From assembly GCF_026619435.1 (NCBI RefSeq), contig NZ_JAOVZQ010000001.1, positions 131,501 through 195,500 on the forward strand: a stretch of 64,000 bases of DNA. The letters run 5' to 3'. The position numbers and the translations under genes are program-made. The notes beneath the pieces were generated by a model. The model made no database searches. It saw nothing but the letters and a program-made list of their open reading frames with translations, and was not told the origin of the DNA. Below, piece by piece: positions 37,870-46,659 of this stretch (its first letter is position 1; every line of letters begins with the position of its first letter). This stretch comes from Hoeflea ulvae (GTDB taxonomy: Bacteria; Pseudomonadota; Alphaproteobacteria; Rhizobiales; Rhizobiaceae).

Positions 37870-38255
37870 CACTTGACTGCTCAAGCGGCGATCAGACCGG
37901 TGGATATGGAGGCAGTGAAAGTCCCTGCCGGACAGGACGCAATGAAGGCGGCGACCAGCGCTTCGGCTGAACTGCGCAACCTCGAACGGTGCCTGTGTCA
38001 GGCGACCCGCGGCAATGGAACAGGATCTGTCAGGAACGAGGAGGGATTGTCGGGCTGGTGTCCCGGTAACGGCAACCGCTCAATGGAGCCTGGCCGTGCG
38101 TCGGGCGGTAAGTTCAACACTATAACACTATGATGACGGAAGCAGGAGAAGCGGGGCCTGCCGTGTCGAGGACAGTGCGAAGATCTGTCATCGCAGTGAA
38201 AGACGTTCAGTCTTCCCCATGCACTGCGACGCGCGTCAATCCGGGCGAGGCATGT
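37870..38255 (+). mobile_element. Possible decayed group II intron 5' fragment
   Basis: About 390 bases of RNA-like sequence with no convincing protein. The stretch from GTGAAAGTCC, through AACCTCGAACGGTGCC and ACGGCAACCGCTCAATGGAGCC, to GACGTTCAGTC resembles domain I-III regions of rhizobial group II introns as I remember them. Short stems such as GCCTG-TGT-CAGGC (37991-38003) are present. No reverse transcriptase frame or 3' intron end is found before the curlin gene, so it would be a remnant. Confidence 0.45.
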
Positions 38256-38259
38256 GGAT

Positions 38260-38287
38260 GCGGCCGGGTGGTTTCCCGCCCGGCCGC
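38260..38287 (-). terminator. Hairpin after the curlin-repeat gene
   Basis: GCGGCCGGG (38260-38268) and CCCGGCCGC (38279-38287) form a perfect 9-bp stem 12 bases past the curlin stop. A T run is missing, so strength is uncertain. Confidence 0.5.
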
Positions 38288-38299
38288 AATGCTTGTTGC

Positions 38300-39607
38300 T
38301 TACTGGTTGACGCCCAGATTGTTGCCGTTGCCCTGCTGGCTGAACGACGCCTGATTGGAGCTTCCGACCTGCGCGATGATCGCCTGGTTCTGGCTGCCGG
38401 CTACAGTGCCGGAGATGTTGTTGCCATTGCCGTCCTGCAGCATGCCGAACAGGTTGTTGTCGCCGGTGAAGGACGCGGTCACGACGTTGTCGTTGCCCTG
38501 CTGCTCAACCAGGCCGGCCTGAACCAGCGAGGCACCGGCAGCGGTCAGCGCATCACCCGACAGGGTCGGTGTGGTGCTGGTCAAACCATTGCCGTTGCCA
38601 TCGACGCTGATGTCAGCATCGTTCGTGCTGCCATTCTGCTGCACGCCAAAGGCGTTGTTGTCCTGGAGCACACTGACGGATGCGGTGTTCGTCGTGCCGA
38701 TCTGCTCGACGCCGATATTGTTGCCGTCACCAGCGATGGTCGCGATGCTCACAGTATTCGTGTTACCGACCTGCGCCACGCCAAGCTGGTTGTTGTCGCC
38801 AGCGATTGTCAGCGTGCCGACGCTGTTGTCGAAAAATTCCTGCGTGACGCCGAACTGGTTGCCATGGCCGGAGATGACCAGATTGGCCGAGTTGCCGCCC
38901 TTGTCGGCATTGCCGTTATTCACATCGGCATAGCCCTGCAACAGCTCGCTTGAGGTGGCGCCGCTCGATGCGGCAAAGCCGGAAAGCGTGCCATTGCCGT
39001 TGTTGCTGCCCGAGATGTCGACATCCAGCGTGTTGACGCCTTCTCCGCCGGTACTGACCTGGGTGATCTTGTTGATCGTGTTGTTGGCACCGCTCATGCT
39101 GACATCAGCCGTGTTGCCGGTGCCCTTGTGCTTGTCCTGGGTCACGGTGTTGATCGTATTGCCGTCCGAGGCGCCGTCATTGAGGTCGCCCTGTACGATC
39201 GTCAGAATATTGCCTGGCGCATTGGGAGCACCGCCGAACCGGTCCCTCTGATCCACCTTGCCCACAACGTTGCCGCTGGACTTCTGGGTCAGGTCGGCCG
39301 AGTTGCCGTCGGAATTTCCGTTCTCGGTCAGCTGCGACAGGTCGACAACGCCGATTTCGTTGTTGTCGCCACTCTGAAGGATATCCAGGTTGTTGCCGAC
39401 CTTGGAGCCTTGATTCTTCTGCAACATTGCATTGCCGGCCGCGCCAGCCTGGTTGTTCTTACCGCTCTGGGTCACCAGAGCCGTGTTCGAACCATTGGCA
39501 CTGGAGTTGACCTGGTTGGTGAAGGCCTTGTTGTCGTCTGCGAGCACCGCTCCGGCGGTCATTGAAAGCGCAGTCGCAGCCATAAGAAAGGTCTTGAAGA
39601 TTTGCAT
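38300..39607 (-). CDS. Secreted curlin-repeat protein (CsgA-like amyloid)
   Basis: A 435-residue exported protein. The signal peptide MQIFKTFLMAATALS ... VLADD is followed by a Gly/Asn/Gln/Ser/Thr-rich chain almost free of charge. In the C-terminal half a 21-23-residue unit of the form G-D-N-N-x-x-G-V-x-Q-x-G-x-x-N recurs about eight times (GDNNQLGVAQVGNTN, GDGNNIGVEQIGTTN). This is the curlin pattern of functional amyloids. AGGGAAA precedes the ATG at 39607. No csgB, csgE, csgF or csgG homologue is in the window. Confidence 0.87.
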   Translation of the reverse strand: MQIFKTFLMAATALSMTAGAVLADDNKAFTNQVNSSANGSNTALVTQSGKNNQAGAAGNAMLQKNQGSKVGNNLDILQSGDNNEIGVVDLSQLTENGNSDGNSADLTQKSSGNVVGKVDQRDRFGGAPNAPGNILTIVQGDLNDGASDGNTINTVTQDKHKGTGNTADVSMSGANNTINKITQVSTGGEGVNTLDVDISGSNNGNGTLSGFAASSGATSSELLQGYADVNNGNADKGGNSANLVISGHGNQFGVTQEFFDNSVGTLTIAGDNNQLGVAQVGNTNTVSIATIAGDGNNIGVEQIGTTNTASVSVLQDNNAFGVQQNGSTNDADISVDGNGNGLTSTTPTLSGDALTAAGASLVQAGLVEQQGNDNVVTASFTGDNNLFGMLQDGNGNNISGTVAGSQNQAIIAQVGSSNQASFSQQGNGNNLGVNQ

Positions 39608-40278
39608 GTCATTTCCCTGCATTAAGTGCGTGAAACTTTTTTCACGGATTGAAATGAGTGACGGTCTACCAACATCCCTGCCTGCACCCCCACCACACGA
39701 AGCAGCACATTCGCCGCCGATGCTCCCACCGCGCGACACAGCATCGCGCGGACATTAACTGTTTGTTAACATTTGTGGAACGTAAAGGCACACCGAAGTG
39801 AGGTCAAGAATTTCCTCGTAAACGAGTGATTAATGCTAACGTATAAAACTTGAATAAAATCGGGCAGTTCAGTACTTGCGGCGGGACTCGCTGATGCTGT
39901 CTTGCCCTGCCTGGCGGCTGGCCGTGCTTCGCAGACCCGCTCAAGCAAATCCGGAATAGGAGATGGCCGGGTTTCTTCGGCGAATGGTCACCGCACGCCT
40001 GGGATGTAGAGAGACCATTGTTGCAAGCCGGGACGGAAGGTGGCCGCAAGGGCCTGACCTGTCGTGACCCCGCAAAGGCCGGGCGTGGAGCGCGGACGGT
40101 CTGTCCTGGCCAGATTTGCGACACTTCATTCCCGCGTTTGGCGCGCTACGGCTGACGACGGCTGAAACAACAGGGGTCAAACATCTGCCCTTGAAAACGG
40201 CCCTTTATATCGGGCAGCCCGCATCAATCACATATGCTCTGTCACAAACCTGAAAGATATCGCATCTGCTGCCCAACC
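39608..40278. other. Curlin upstream region to the island border
   Basis: About 670 bases without a supported gene. The first 250 bases next to the curlin start are AT-rich with GTTTGTTAACATTTG-like words and a CTCGT-AA-ACGAG palindrome (39815-39826), suitable for promoter control. The remainder up to the att site shows nothing I can identify. Confidence 0.5.
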
Positions 40279-40294
40279 AATGGCGGAGAGGGTG
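40279..40294. repeat. Attachment site, left copy
   Basis: AATGGCGGAGAGGGTG, identical to 49125-49140 for 16 bases and diverging on both sides. It is a bare fragment of the tRNA-Ser 3' end; the rest of the tRNA is absent here. Confidence 0.88.
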
Positions 40295-40410
40295 TCTGCG
40301 AACATAGAGTACGGTAGGGCACAGGGAGATCCAGATATCTCTTTAATATCAATTGGTAATCCAAAACGCTAGTCTAACAGCATCCAACGGAATACGCTGC
40401 AATCCGATTC

Positions 40411-40431
40411 GGAATGTGGTACGGAATGTGG
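40411..40431. repeat. Integrase arm-type repeat, left
   Basis: Two copies of GGAATGTGG separated by TAC, a 12-base period. Almost the same sequence (18 of 19 over the core) appears in the same orientation at 49051-49069 near the other border. Paired direct repeats like these are typical arm-binding sites of tyrosine integrases. Confidence 0.65.
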
Positions 40432-40447
40432 AGGCTCGAGAGTTTGG

Positions 40448-41428
40448 ATGCCGAAATCAACAGGCATGCATCCGGATAAAGCGCTATCAGCGCTCAGAGT
40501 CCGTCAAATCAGTTAAGCAGGCCGGTATGCCGATGGCAACGGACTTTATCTGATCGTCGACCTCTCCGGTGCCAAGCGCTGGGTGCTGCGTATTGTGGTG
40601 CAAGGCAGACGGCGCGATATCGGTCTCGGTGGCCTTTCCATCATATCCTTGGCGGAGGCACGCGAAACCGCGCGCGATTACCGACGTATCGCGCGGAGCG
40701 GCGGCGATCCCATCGCAGAATTGAGAAAACCACCTGATTCCGCGCCGACTTTCAGCGAAGCAGCCGAGCAGGTCTTTCGGGACCACAAGGCCAGCTGGGA
40801 TAACCCCAAGCACCAGCAACAATGGATGACGACGCTCAGGACCTACGCTTTTCCAGTGTTGGGCGAGATGCGCGTGGATCAGATCCAGACGCCTGACATC
40901 CTGAAGGTGTTGTCGCCGATCTGGCTGAGCAAAGCAGAAACAGCGCGCAGGGTAAGGCAGCGGATTGGCACTGTGCTGGATTGGGCTGGTAGTGCCGGAT
41001 ACCGGCGCGGTGAAAACCCGACATCTGGTGTCACCAAAGGCCTGCCCAAGCAGCAGAAGACAAAAAAACACCATGCGGCATTGCCCTATGCCGATGTGCC
41101 AGCCTTCGTCGCTCGGCTGCGCTCATCAACCAATGACGGCCAGATCGCACGCCTTGCATTCGAATTCCTGATTTTGACAGCCAGCCGAACCGGTGAGGTG
41201 CTTGAGGCCAGCTGGAAAGAGATCGACCTGGAGAACGCGCTGTGGACGGTTCCTGCCGAGCGGATGAAGGCCAAGCTTGCGCATCGGGTTCCGCTGAGTA
41301 ACCGGTGCATCGAAATACTAAAGCAAGCCCGGCAACTGGATGTCGCCAGCCCTTATCTGTTTCCGGGCACCGCCAGCGACCGACCGTTCTCGAATGCCGT
41401 GTTCCTGTCGATGCTGAAGCGAATGGAA
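40448..41428 (+). pseudogene. Broken P4-type tyrosine integrase
   Basis: The N-terminus MPKSTGMHPDKALSALRVRQIS starts at ATG 40448 and is interrupted by TAA at 40514-40516. The same frame continues with GRYADGNGLYLIVD, the DUF4102-like arm-binding domain, then the core-binding domain and the first part of the catalytic domain with TASRTGEVLEA containing the first Arg. The homology ends near residue 327 (MLKRME), before the His-x-x-Arg and Tyr of the active site. Both the internal stop and the missing catalytic end disable it. Confidence 0.9.
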
Positions 41429-41724
41429 GTGGCCTGCATTACTACTACCGAAATAACAGCCTTCTATTTCTATGGTGTAGCTTGCAGAATGACCGGACCA
41501 TTCAGGTGTTCAAAGCAATCAAAGCAAGCCATCATGGAGACGACCTCCCACAGCATTTTGTTGTAGAGTCATGCCCAGAAAGCCTCGAGGAACTTAGGAG
41601 TCGGAACGCATTCCTAGCGCGCCTCGGCTTGACGGGGATTTGGTTTGAAACCAAACGCTATGAGTGCGTCGAGGGTATCCTGAGACTCGCCAGAAACGAA
41701 CTGGCTTACCGCGACACGCAGTAG
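41429..41724 (+). pseudogene. Fragment of an unknown protein joined to the integrase remnant
   Basis: Immediately after the integrase homology breaks, another frame runs to 41724 and encodes about 95 residues (including LLFLWCSLQNDRTIQVFKAI and GLTGIWFETKRYE). It has no start codon of its own at the junction. The composition looks protein-like but I do not recognise the family. It probably marks the deletion or insertion that removed the integrase end. Confidence 0.45.
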
Positions 41725-41838
41725 CGGCGGTCTCATTCAAAATCGTATCATATTTCAACGATGACTCCATTTGGTCCAACAATTTTTGCACTGAAGTGAA
41801 TCACTTACCTGCGACAGAGAGCGTTCACGCATGTTCGT

Positions 41839-42372
41839 TTAAGATCCGATAAACCTGCATCCGCGAACAATCCAAGATCGCGCAATAGCGGATGGCTTTT
41901 CGCCACCGCCTGCCAACCGCAGGACTTCGTCCCGATCGATGCGCTGTTTGCCACCCTTGTACCGGCCAAGCGACTTGGCACGGTCGATCCCCTCGCGCTG
42001 CCGCTCTTTGATGAACCGGCGCTCCATCTGCGCCACCATGCCAAGCACGGTCATGACGATCTGGCCCATGTCACCCTTGGTTGAGACGTAAGGGTCCAGC
42101 ACGGTCACGAAGGCCTGCTTCTGTTCGCATTCATGGATGATGTTCAAAACATCGCGGGTGTCTCGGCCAAGCCGATCCAGCCGCGTTACGATCAATTCAT
42201 CGTCTGGCCGCAAGAAGCTAAGTGTGGTTGCCAGTTCGTCCCGGTCGTCACGGCTCTTGCCTGATACCTTCTCCGAACGGATGAGACTGCAGCCCTCAGC
42301 GGTCAGTCTATCTGTCTGAATGTGTAGATCTTGGTCAGTTGCGCTGACGCGAGCATATCCGATGCGTGCCAT
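41839..42372 (-). CDS. Serine recombinase (resolvase/invertase), frameshifted C-terminus
   Basis: A 177-residue site-specific recombinase. The catalytic domain is intact: IGYARVS with the nucleophile Ser10, the RLDRLGRDTRD region, the GQIVMTVLGMVAQMERRFIKER helix. The C-terminal HTH is broken near 41877-41882: the frame gives RSWIVRGCRFIGS, while another frame directly continues the family sequence as SRMQVYRILNEHA. One missing base in CGATC explains this. The start has no strong ribosome site. It could have served inversion or resolution of the island. Confidence 0.82.
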   Translation of the reverse strand: MARIGYARVSATDQDLHIQTDRLTAEGCSLIRSEKVSGKSRDDRDELATTLSFLRPDDELIVTRLDRLGRDTRDVLNIIHECEQKQAFVTVLDPYVSTKGDMGQIVMTVLGMVAQMERRFIKERQREGIDRAKSLGRYKGGKQRIDRDEVLRLAGGGEKPSAIARSWIVRGCRFIGS

Positions 42373-42530
42373 TCGTAACTCCAGCTTTTAGACCAGAGTC
42401 TACGATGTCACAAATAGACCAAGTCAAGGCTGATGTTACGGGTTTTCGACGCTTTCGATACGTAACAACAGCGTATACTTATATGTTTTCAGTCACATAG
42501 AACATCTCTAATACAAAGCGCCGTTTTTCA

Positions 42531-43934
42531 TTAGGAAGAATGCAAACCGGGATTTTCCAGGTGGTATTTTGACGATTTTTGATACGCGTGAGCCAGGGCG
42601 AGAATGGAAATCTCATCATGAGTGGAGGAAATCGCCTGCAGCCCGACCGGCATCCCATTGCTGGCAAAGCCCACCGGTATCGAGGCGGCCGGCTGCCCGG
42701 TGAGATTGAACGGGTAGGTAAATGTGGCCCAGGAGACAATGTTCTTGTCCTCGTAGCCGGGCGGAACATCAAGCCCGGCCTTGAAGGCCGTCACAGGCAA
42801 CGTAGGGGTCAACAGGATATCGTAAACATCGAAAAACGCGCGCATTTTCTCGCGGAATTCGTAGCGCCTGAAGACACTCTGGTAGTAATCCTGCATATCC
42901 TGCTCAAGCGCCTTTTGGAGAATTTCCAGCACAGGCGGATCCAGCAATTCAGGCTTGTTCCGGATAGTGTTATTCAATCTGGTGCCGACGCCCGCATAAA
43001 ATTCTGCGGTCCACATATCGATAGGATCTTCCATGACCTGATCAACCAGATCGACATTCAGCCCCAGCCTTTCGATGTGCTTGACCGCCTGCTCGGTTAA
43101 TTGCAGAACTTCCGGATCAACACGACCATAGCCGAGCGTCGGGCTCCAGGCGATTCTCAGGTTGCGATAGGACTTTGTTCCACCGCTGAAGTTGGGCTGA
43201 GCACCAACGACTGTAAACGGATCCCGGCGGTCATAACCGGCAATTGTGCTGAGAACGATGGACGCGTCCTCAGCTGTATGTGTCAAAGGTCCGACATGGG
43301 CCAATGTAGGCGTCGCTGAAGTCGGGAAGACTGCCACACGGCCAAAATTCGCCTTGATACCGAACAGCCCCGTCAGCGCAGCGGGGATGCGAACGGAACC
43401 ACCCCCATCCGTTCCCAGCGCATAGGGCACCAGTCCGGCGGCAACCATTGCGGCTGCCCCGCAGCTGGAGCCACCGGGGGTCCGGGCGGTATCCCAAGGA
43501 TTGCGGGTAATGCCTGTCAGCACGCTGTCGCCCACCGCCTTGCATCCGAATTCGCTTGTCGTCGACTTGCCGAGAATGACCGCACCGGCATTGCGCAGCC
43601 GTTCCACCGATGGTGCGTCAACGGTTTGCGGCTGATCCGGCGTTGCTCTGGAACCCGCCCTCATGGGCATGCCCTTTACTGCGATGAGGTCCTTGATGGA
43701 AGTGGGAATGCCATCGAGTTCACTCAGCGTGCTGCCGTTCATGATCCGCGCCTCGCTGGCTGCGGCCTGCCGCTGCGCAAGCTCGAAATCAACATGGACA
43801 AACATGTTGAGTTTCGGTTCAAGCTGCTCGTAGTGCGCGCGAATACTCGCCAACAGTTCGGTTGGCGAGTATTCCTTGCGTGAGAGCCCATTGCTCAACT
43901 CGCGGATGGTCTTGAATGCAAATTCAGATGCCAT
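42531..43934 (-). CDS. Amidase-signature hydrolase
   Basis: A 467-residue amidase-signature enzyme with the Ser-cisSer-Lys triad in place: Lys81 in TSIKDL, cis-Ser156 in GGSSCGAA and nucleophile Ser180 in TDGGGSVRIPA, spaced as in the family (75 and 24). It hydrolyses an amide or carbamoyl bond; it is not obviously GatA because the gatCB partners are absent. ATG 43934 is preferred, with AGGGG upstream. It is the last gene of the island operon with cyclase and TRAP genes, 42 bases downstream of the cyclase gene. Confidence 0.9.
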   Translation of the reverse strand: MASEFAFKTIRELSNGLSRKEYSPTELLASIRAHYEQLEPKLNMFVHVDFELAQRQAAASEARIMNGSTLSELDGIPTSIKDLIAVKGMPMRAGSRATPDQPQTVDAPSVERLRNAGAVILGKSTTSEFGCKAVGDSVLTGITRNPWDTARTPGGSSCGAAAMVAAGLVPYALGTDGGGSVRIPAALTGLFGIKANFGRVAVFPTSATPTLAHVGPLTHTAEDASIVLSTIAGYDRRDPFTVVGAQPNFSGGTKSYRNLRIAWSPTLGYGRVDPEVLQLTEQAVKHIERLGLNVDLVDQVMEDPIDMWTAEFYAGVGTRLNNTIRNKPELLDPPVLEILQKALEQDMQDYYQSVFRRYEFREKMRAFFDVYDILLTPTLPVTAFKAGLDVPPGYEDKNIVSWATFTYPFNLTGQPAASIPVGFASNGMPVGLQAISSTHDEISILALAHAYQKSSKYHLENPGLHSS

Positions 43935-43976
43935 GTCGAGCCCCTGAGTCAATTGGAATGGAAAGATTGCTGAGGA

Positions 43977-44681
43977 CTATTCGTCCAGCAAAGCGACCGC
44001 GCGAACGGGGGAACCTGAGCCGCCCTTGAACTTGATCGGCAAGCCGATGAATTCAAACTCGCCCTTGCCCAGAAGCTCTTCGAGATTGACCAGCCATTCG
44101 AAATGCGAAATTCCCAAATCGCGGCACAGCCTGTGCTGGGCGAAAATATTGTCGGATGGCTTGTCTGTGGATGGCCCTTCGACACCGTGCATTTTGGAGC
44201 CGCGATCAAACAGCCACTGCGTTGCGCCGGTGGTCAGACCGGGATTGCCCCAGACCAGTGCCTTCGGATCATTCAGGTTGCGATTGTGAAAACCGGTGCA
44301 CAGAAGAACGATGTGTCCATCGACCTTGACGCCGGCTTTCTGCTCGGCGGCCTCCATATGCTCTACCGTGATGTCCTCAAGATTACCGATGTGGCGCAAA
44401 TCCAGACAAACCGATTTTCCCATGAACAAGTCGAGCGGCATTTCATCCACGGGCGCACCCTTTGGATTGACGTGCAGGAAGGCATCGACATGCGTGCCGA
44501 CATGGTCGAGCATTCCGATGAAATTGGTCTGGAAGGTCATGGCATCATCCGGCACACCTAGGCCGAGGGCGGCTGTGCTTTCATGGCTCAAGGCCTTCAG
44601 ATAGACGGGGCTTTGAAACAACTTGTGCGCAGGCATGTTGTCTTCGATCGTCAGGCTCAAATCTACAATACGTCTGGCCAT
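43977..44681 (-). CDS. Cyclase / kynurenine formamidase-like metal hydrolase
   Basis: A 234-residue member of the putative cyclase family. The metal-binding motif H60-V-G-T-H64-V-D66 is present with His70 four residues on; the family start VDLSLTIEDNMP is clear. Members cleave formamides or cyclic amides (KynB, isatin hydrolase). In this operon it probably acts on the TRAP-imported compound together with the amidase. Confidence 0.88.
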   Translation of the reverse strand: MARRIVDLSLTIEDNMPAHKLFQSPVYLKALSHESTAALGLGVPDDAMTFQTNFIGMLDHVGTHVDAFLHVNPKGAPVDEMPLDLFMGKSVCLDLRHIGNLEDITVEHMEAAEQKAGVKVDGHIVLLCTGFHNRNLNDPKALVWGNPGLTTGATQWLFDRGSKMHGVEGPSTDKPSDNIFAQHRLCRDLGISHFEWLVNLEELLGKGEFEFIGLPIKFKGGSGSPVRAVALLDE

Positions 44682-44705
44682 GGAAATTCCCTTCGGCTTG
44701 GTTGG

Positions 44706-46037
44706 TTACATGAGTGATGGAAGAAAAGTCGCCATTGCCGGAAAGTTGGCAACGAGAACGACCAGCAAAATCAGGATGATCCAGTAGGGTATGGAGCCCT
44801 TGAAAATCAGCGCGAGTGTGGCGTCAGGGTCGGAGACACAACTCTTCACTGTGTAGACACACAACCCCAGCGGAGGCGTCAGAAGTCCTGCTTCAATCGC
44901 CACGATACCCATGATCGCAAATGCAAGCGGATCGTATCCAAGGGTCGAGGCCAGCGGCGCGAACATGGGAACGGTGAGAAGAATGATGGACACCGAGTCG
45001 ATGAACATGCCCAGGACGAACCAGACCGCCACCATTATGGCCAGGATCAAGAACGGTGAATCGCCAAGGTTCAGGAACAGGTCCTGAATGAAATTGGTAA
45101 TCCCGCCCAATGCCAGCAGTCGGGAATACATCTGGGCCGTGATCAGCAGGAACAGCAGCGGTGCGGAGATCCGTCCGGTTTCAAGCACTGCCTCGCCCAG
45201 TCCGCGCAGATTTACACCTTTCAGGACAGCCATCGCCAGCGCAAGCAAAACGCCCACTCCAGCTGCTTCGGTTGGCGTAAACACGCCAAACCAGATGCCG
45301 CCCAGAACGATGACAATCAAACCGCAGACACCCAGGCCGCCAAGCTTCTCCCTGCGGGCTTCGGCAGGATCGCGGGTATCAAGCTCATCCGGTAAACCGG
45401 ACGCGCCAGTTTCGCCGAAGGCTTCAGGTTTGAGCAGCGCAAAACCGATGATGAAGATGAAGAACATCCCCGTGAGCACGAGCCCCGGAATAACGCCCGC
45501 AACAAAGAGACGGCCTATCGACTGCTCCGAAATGACGCCCCAGACAATCAACAGGACGCTAGGCGGGATCAACATGCCGAGCGAGGCGCTGCCGGCGATC
45601 GAGCCAAGGGCAGCAGCCTTGTCATAATTGTGCTTGACCATCTGCGGATAGGCGATGCGCGAAAACGCTGCGGCCGAGGCGATGCTGACACCGGTCACGG
45701 CACCGAACACCGCGTTGCCCACCACGGTGGCGAGCGCCAGCCGGCCTGGCAGTCGCTTCAACCCGCGGTTTATCAGATTGTAGAGGTCGGTTGCAGTTCC
45801 CGACCGGGCTATGAACTCCCCCATGAGCACAAACAGGGGAATGACCGCGAACACATAGTCCCGTATGGCTTCATAGGTCGTGTTGGCCAGAAGTGATCCG
45901 GCAATATCGAGACTGCCGGTCAGATATGCGAGACCAAAGAAACTGCAAAGGCCAAGAGCGATCACGACAGGTACGCTGCACAGGATAAGGCCAATCAGTA
46001 TTGCAATGATTGCAAGTGCAAATTCGGGACTACCCAT
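44706..46037 (-). CDS. Island TRAP transporter large permease (DctM)
   Basis: A 443-residue multi-span permease with the DctM signatures SASLGMLIPPSVLLIVWG and LLTPPLGLCVYTVK. It lies 24 bases before the cyclase gene and 66 bases after the small permease. Its sequence is only distantly similar to the DctM at 14910-16244, so the two were not duplicated recently. Confidence 0.94.
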   Translation of the reverse strand: MGSPEFALAIIAILIGLILCSVPVVIALGLCSFFGLAYLTGSLDIAGSLLANTTYEAIRDYVFAVIPLFVLMGEFIARSGTATDLYNLINRGLKRLPGRLALATVVGNAVFGAVTGVSIASAAAFSRIAYPQMVKHNYDKAAALGSIAGSASLGMLIPPSVLLIVWGVISEQSIGRLFVAGVIPGLVLTGMFFIFIIGFALLKPEAFGETGASGLPDELDTRDPAEARREKLGGLGVCGLIVIVLGGIWFGVFTPTEAAGVGVLLALAMAVLKGVNLRGLGEAVLETGRISAPLLFLLITAQMYSRLLALGGITNFIQDLFLNLGDSPFLILAIMVAVWFVLGMFIDSVSIILLTVPMFAPLASTLGYDPLAFAIMGIVAIEAGLLTPPLGLCVYTVKSCVSDPDATLALIFKGSIPYWIILILLVVLVANFPAMATFLPSLM

Positions 46038-46103
46038 GGGGCGAGATCTCCTGCGTCGACGAGGAAGCGAAAAGGAAGTGAGAAGAGCCTGAAGGCTGGC
46101 GTG

Positions 46104-46622
46104 CTACAGGTCGACGACTGAACCGGTTGGTTCAGGCTCCCCGCCGGCTGCCTTGGCTATCAAGATGAGATAGTTCAAAACCGCCAGAATGGCGCAGCTG
46201 ACGATGACAACCTTGACGGGCCACACAGGAACCTGAAAGGAAGCGTGCCCCTCGAATTCCAGCGTCCGGATGGCGCTCATCATCGGCGACCAGGATGCCC
46301 AGGCAATCAAGGAAAACAACACCATGCCCAGGGCGGACGTGACGGCTTCAAGAACTGCCTTGCCGCGCTTACCGACCCGGTTGACCAACAATTCCGACCG
46401 CAACATGCCGCCGATTCGCACCGCATAGCTCAGCTGAAGAAACGCAATGATGAGAATTCCATTGGCAACAATCTCTGCGATGCCGATGACCGGCTTGTTG
46501 AAGATAAAGCGCATGATCACGTCAAATGCGATCAGGACGGCAACGAAGAGCAACAGAGCGGCCGCAACATACTTGAGGGTCTGATTTATCAAACCTACTG
46601 CATTGTCAATTTTTACCAGCAT
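46104..46622 (-). CDS. Island TRAP transporter small permease (DctQ)
   Basis: A 172-residue protein with four membrane helices, typical of DctQ. Conserved parts are FDVIMRFIFNKPVIGIAEI near residues 29-47 and AVRIGGMLRSELLV. It follows the receptor gene after 37 bases in the same operon. Confidence 0.9.
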   Translation of the reverse strand: MLVKIDNAVGLINQTLKYVAAALLLFVAVLIAFDVIMRFIFNKPVIGIAEIVANGILIIAFLQLSYAVRIGGMLRSELLVNRVGKRGKAVLEAVTSALGMVLFSLIAWASWSPMMSAIRTLEFEGHASFQVPVWPVKVVIVSCAILAVLNYLILIAKAAGGEPEPTGSVVDL

Positions 46623-46659
46623 GTTAAGTCCGCTCTGTTGAGAGTTCGTTTGGTGGCGC

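Larger units (their letters stand above)
37750..38299. other. Intergenic region between EAL and curlin genes
   Basis: This 550-base region holds the upstream region of the GGDEF-EAL gene (AT-rich 37,780-37,870), the possible intron remnant, and the hairpin after the curlin gene. Short open frames at 37873-38133 and 38130-38354 have no ribosome site or recognisable sequence. Confidence 0.5.

Noticed and set aside
38130..38354. Small open frame running into the 3' end of the curlin gene
   Set aside because: It overlaps the curlin stop hairpin, lacks a ribosome site and encodes nothing recognisable; the region looks like structured RNA.
38300..39607. CRISPR-like array in the repetitive curlin gene
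   Set aside because: The repeats are degenerate at DNA level, lie in one long coding frame with a signal peptide, and have no constant repeat/spacer pattern. No cas gene is present.
40279..40294. A second tRNA-Ser gene at the left island border
   Set aside because: Only 16 bases of the tRNA 3' end are present; no anticodon arm or D arm can be formed.
42531..43934. GatA subunit of the amidotransferase
   Set aside because: It is an amidase-signature protein, but gatB and gatC are absent and it lies in a catabolic island operon, so a metabolic amidase is more likely.
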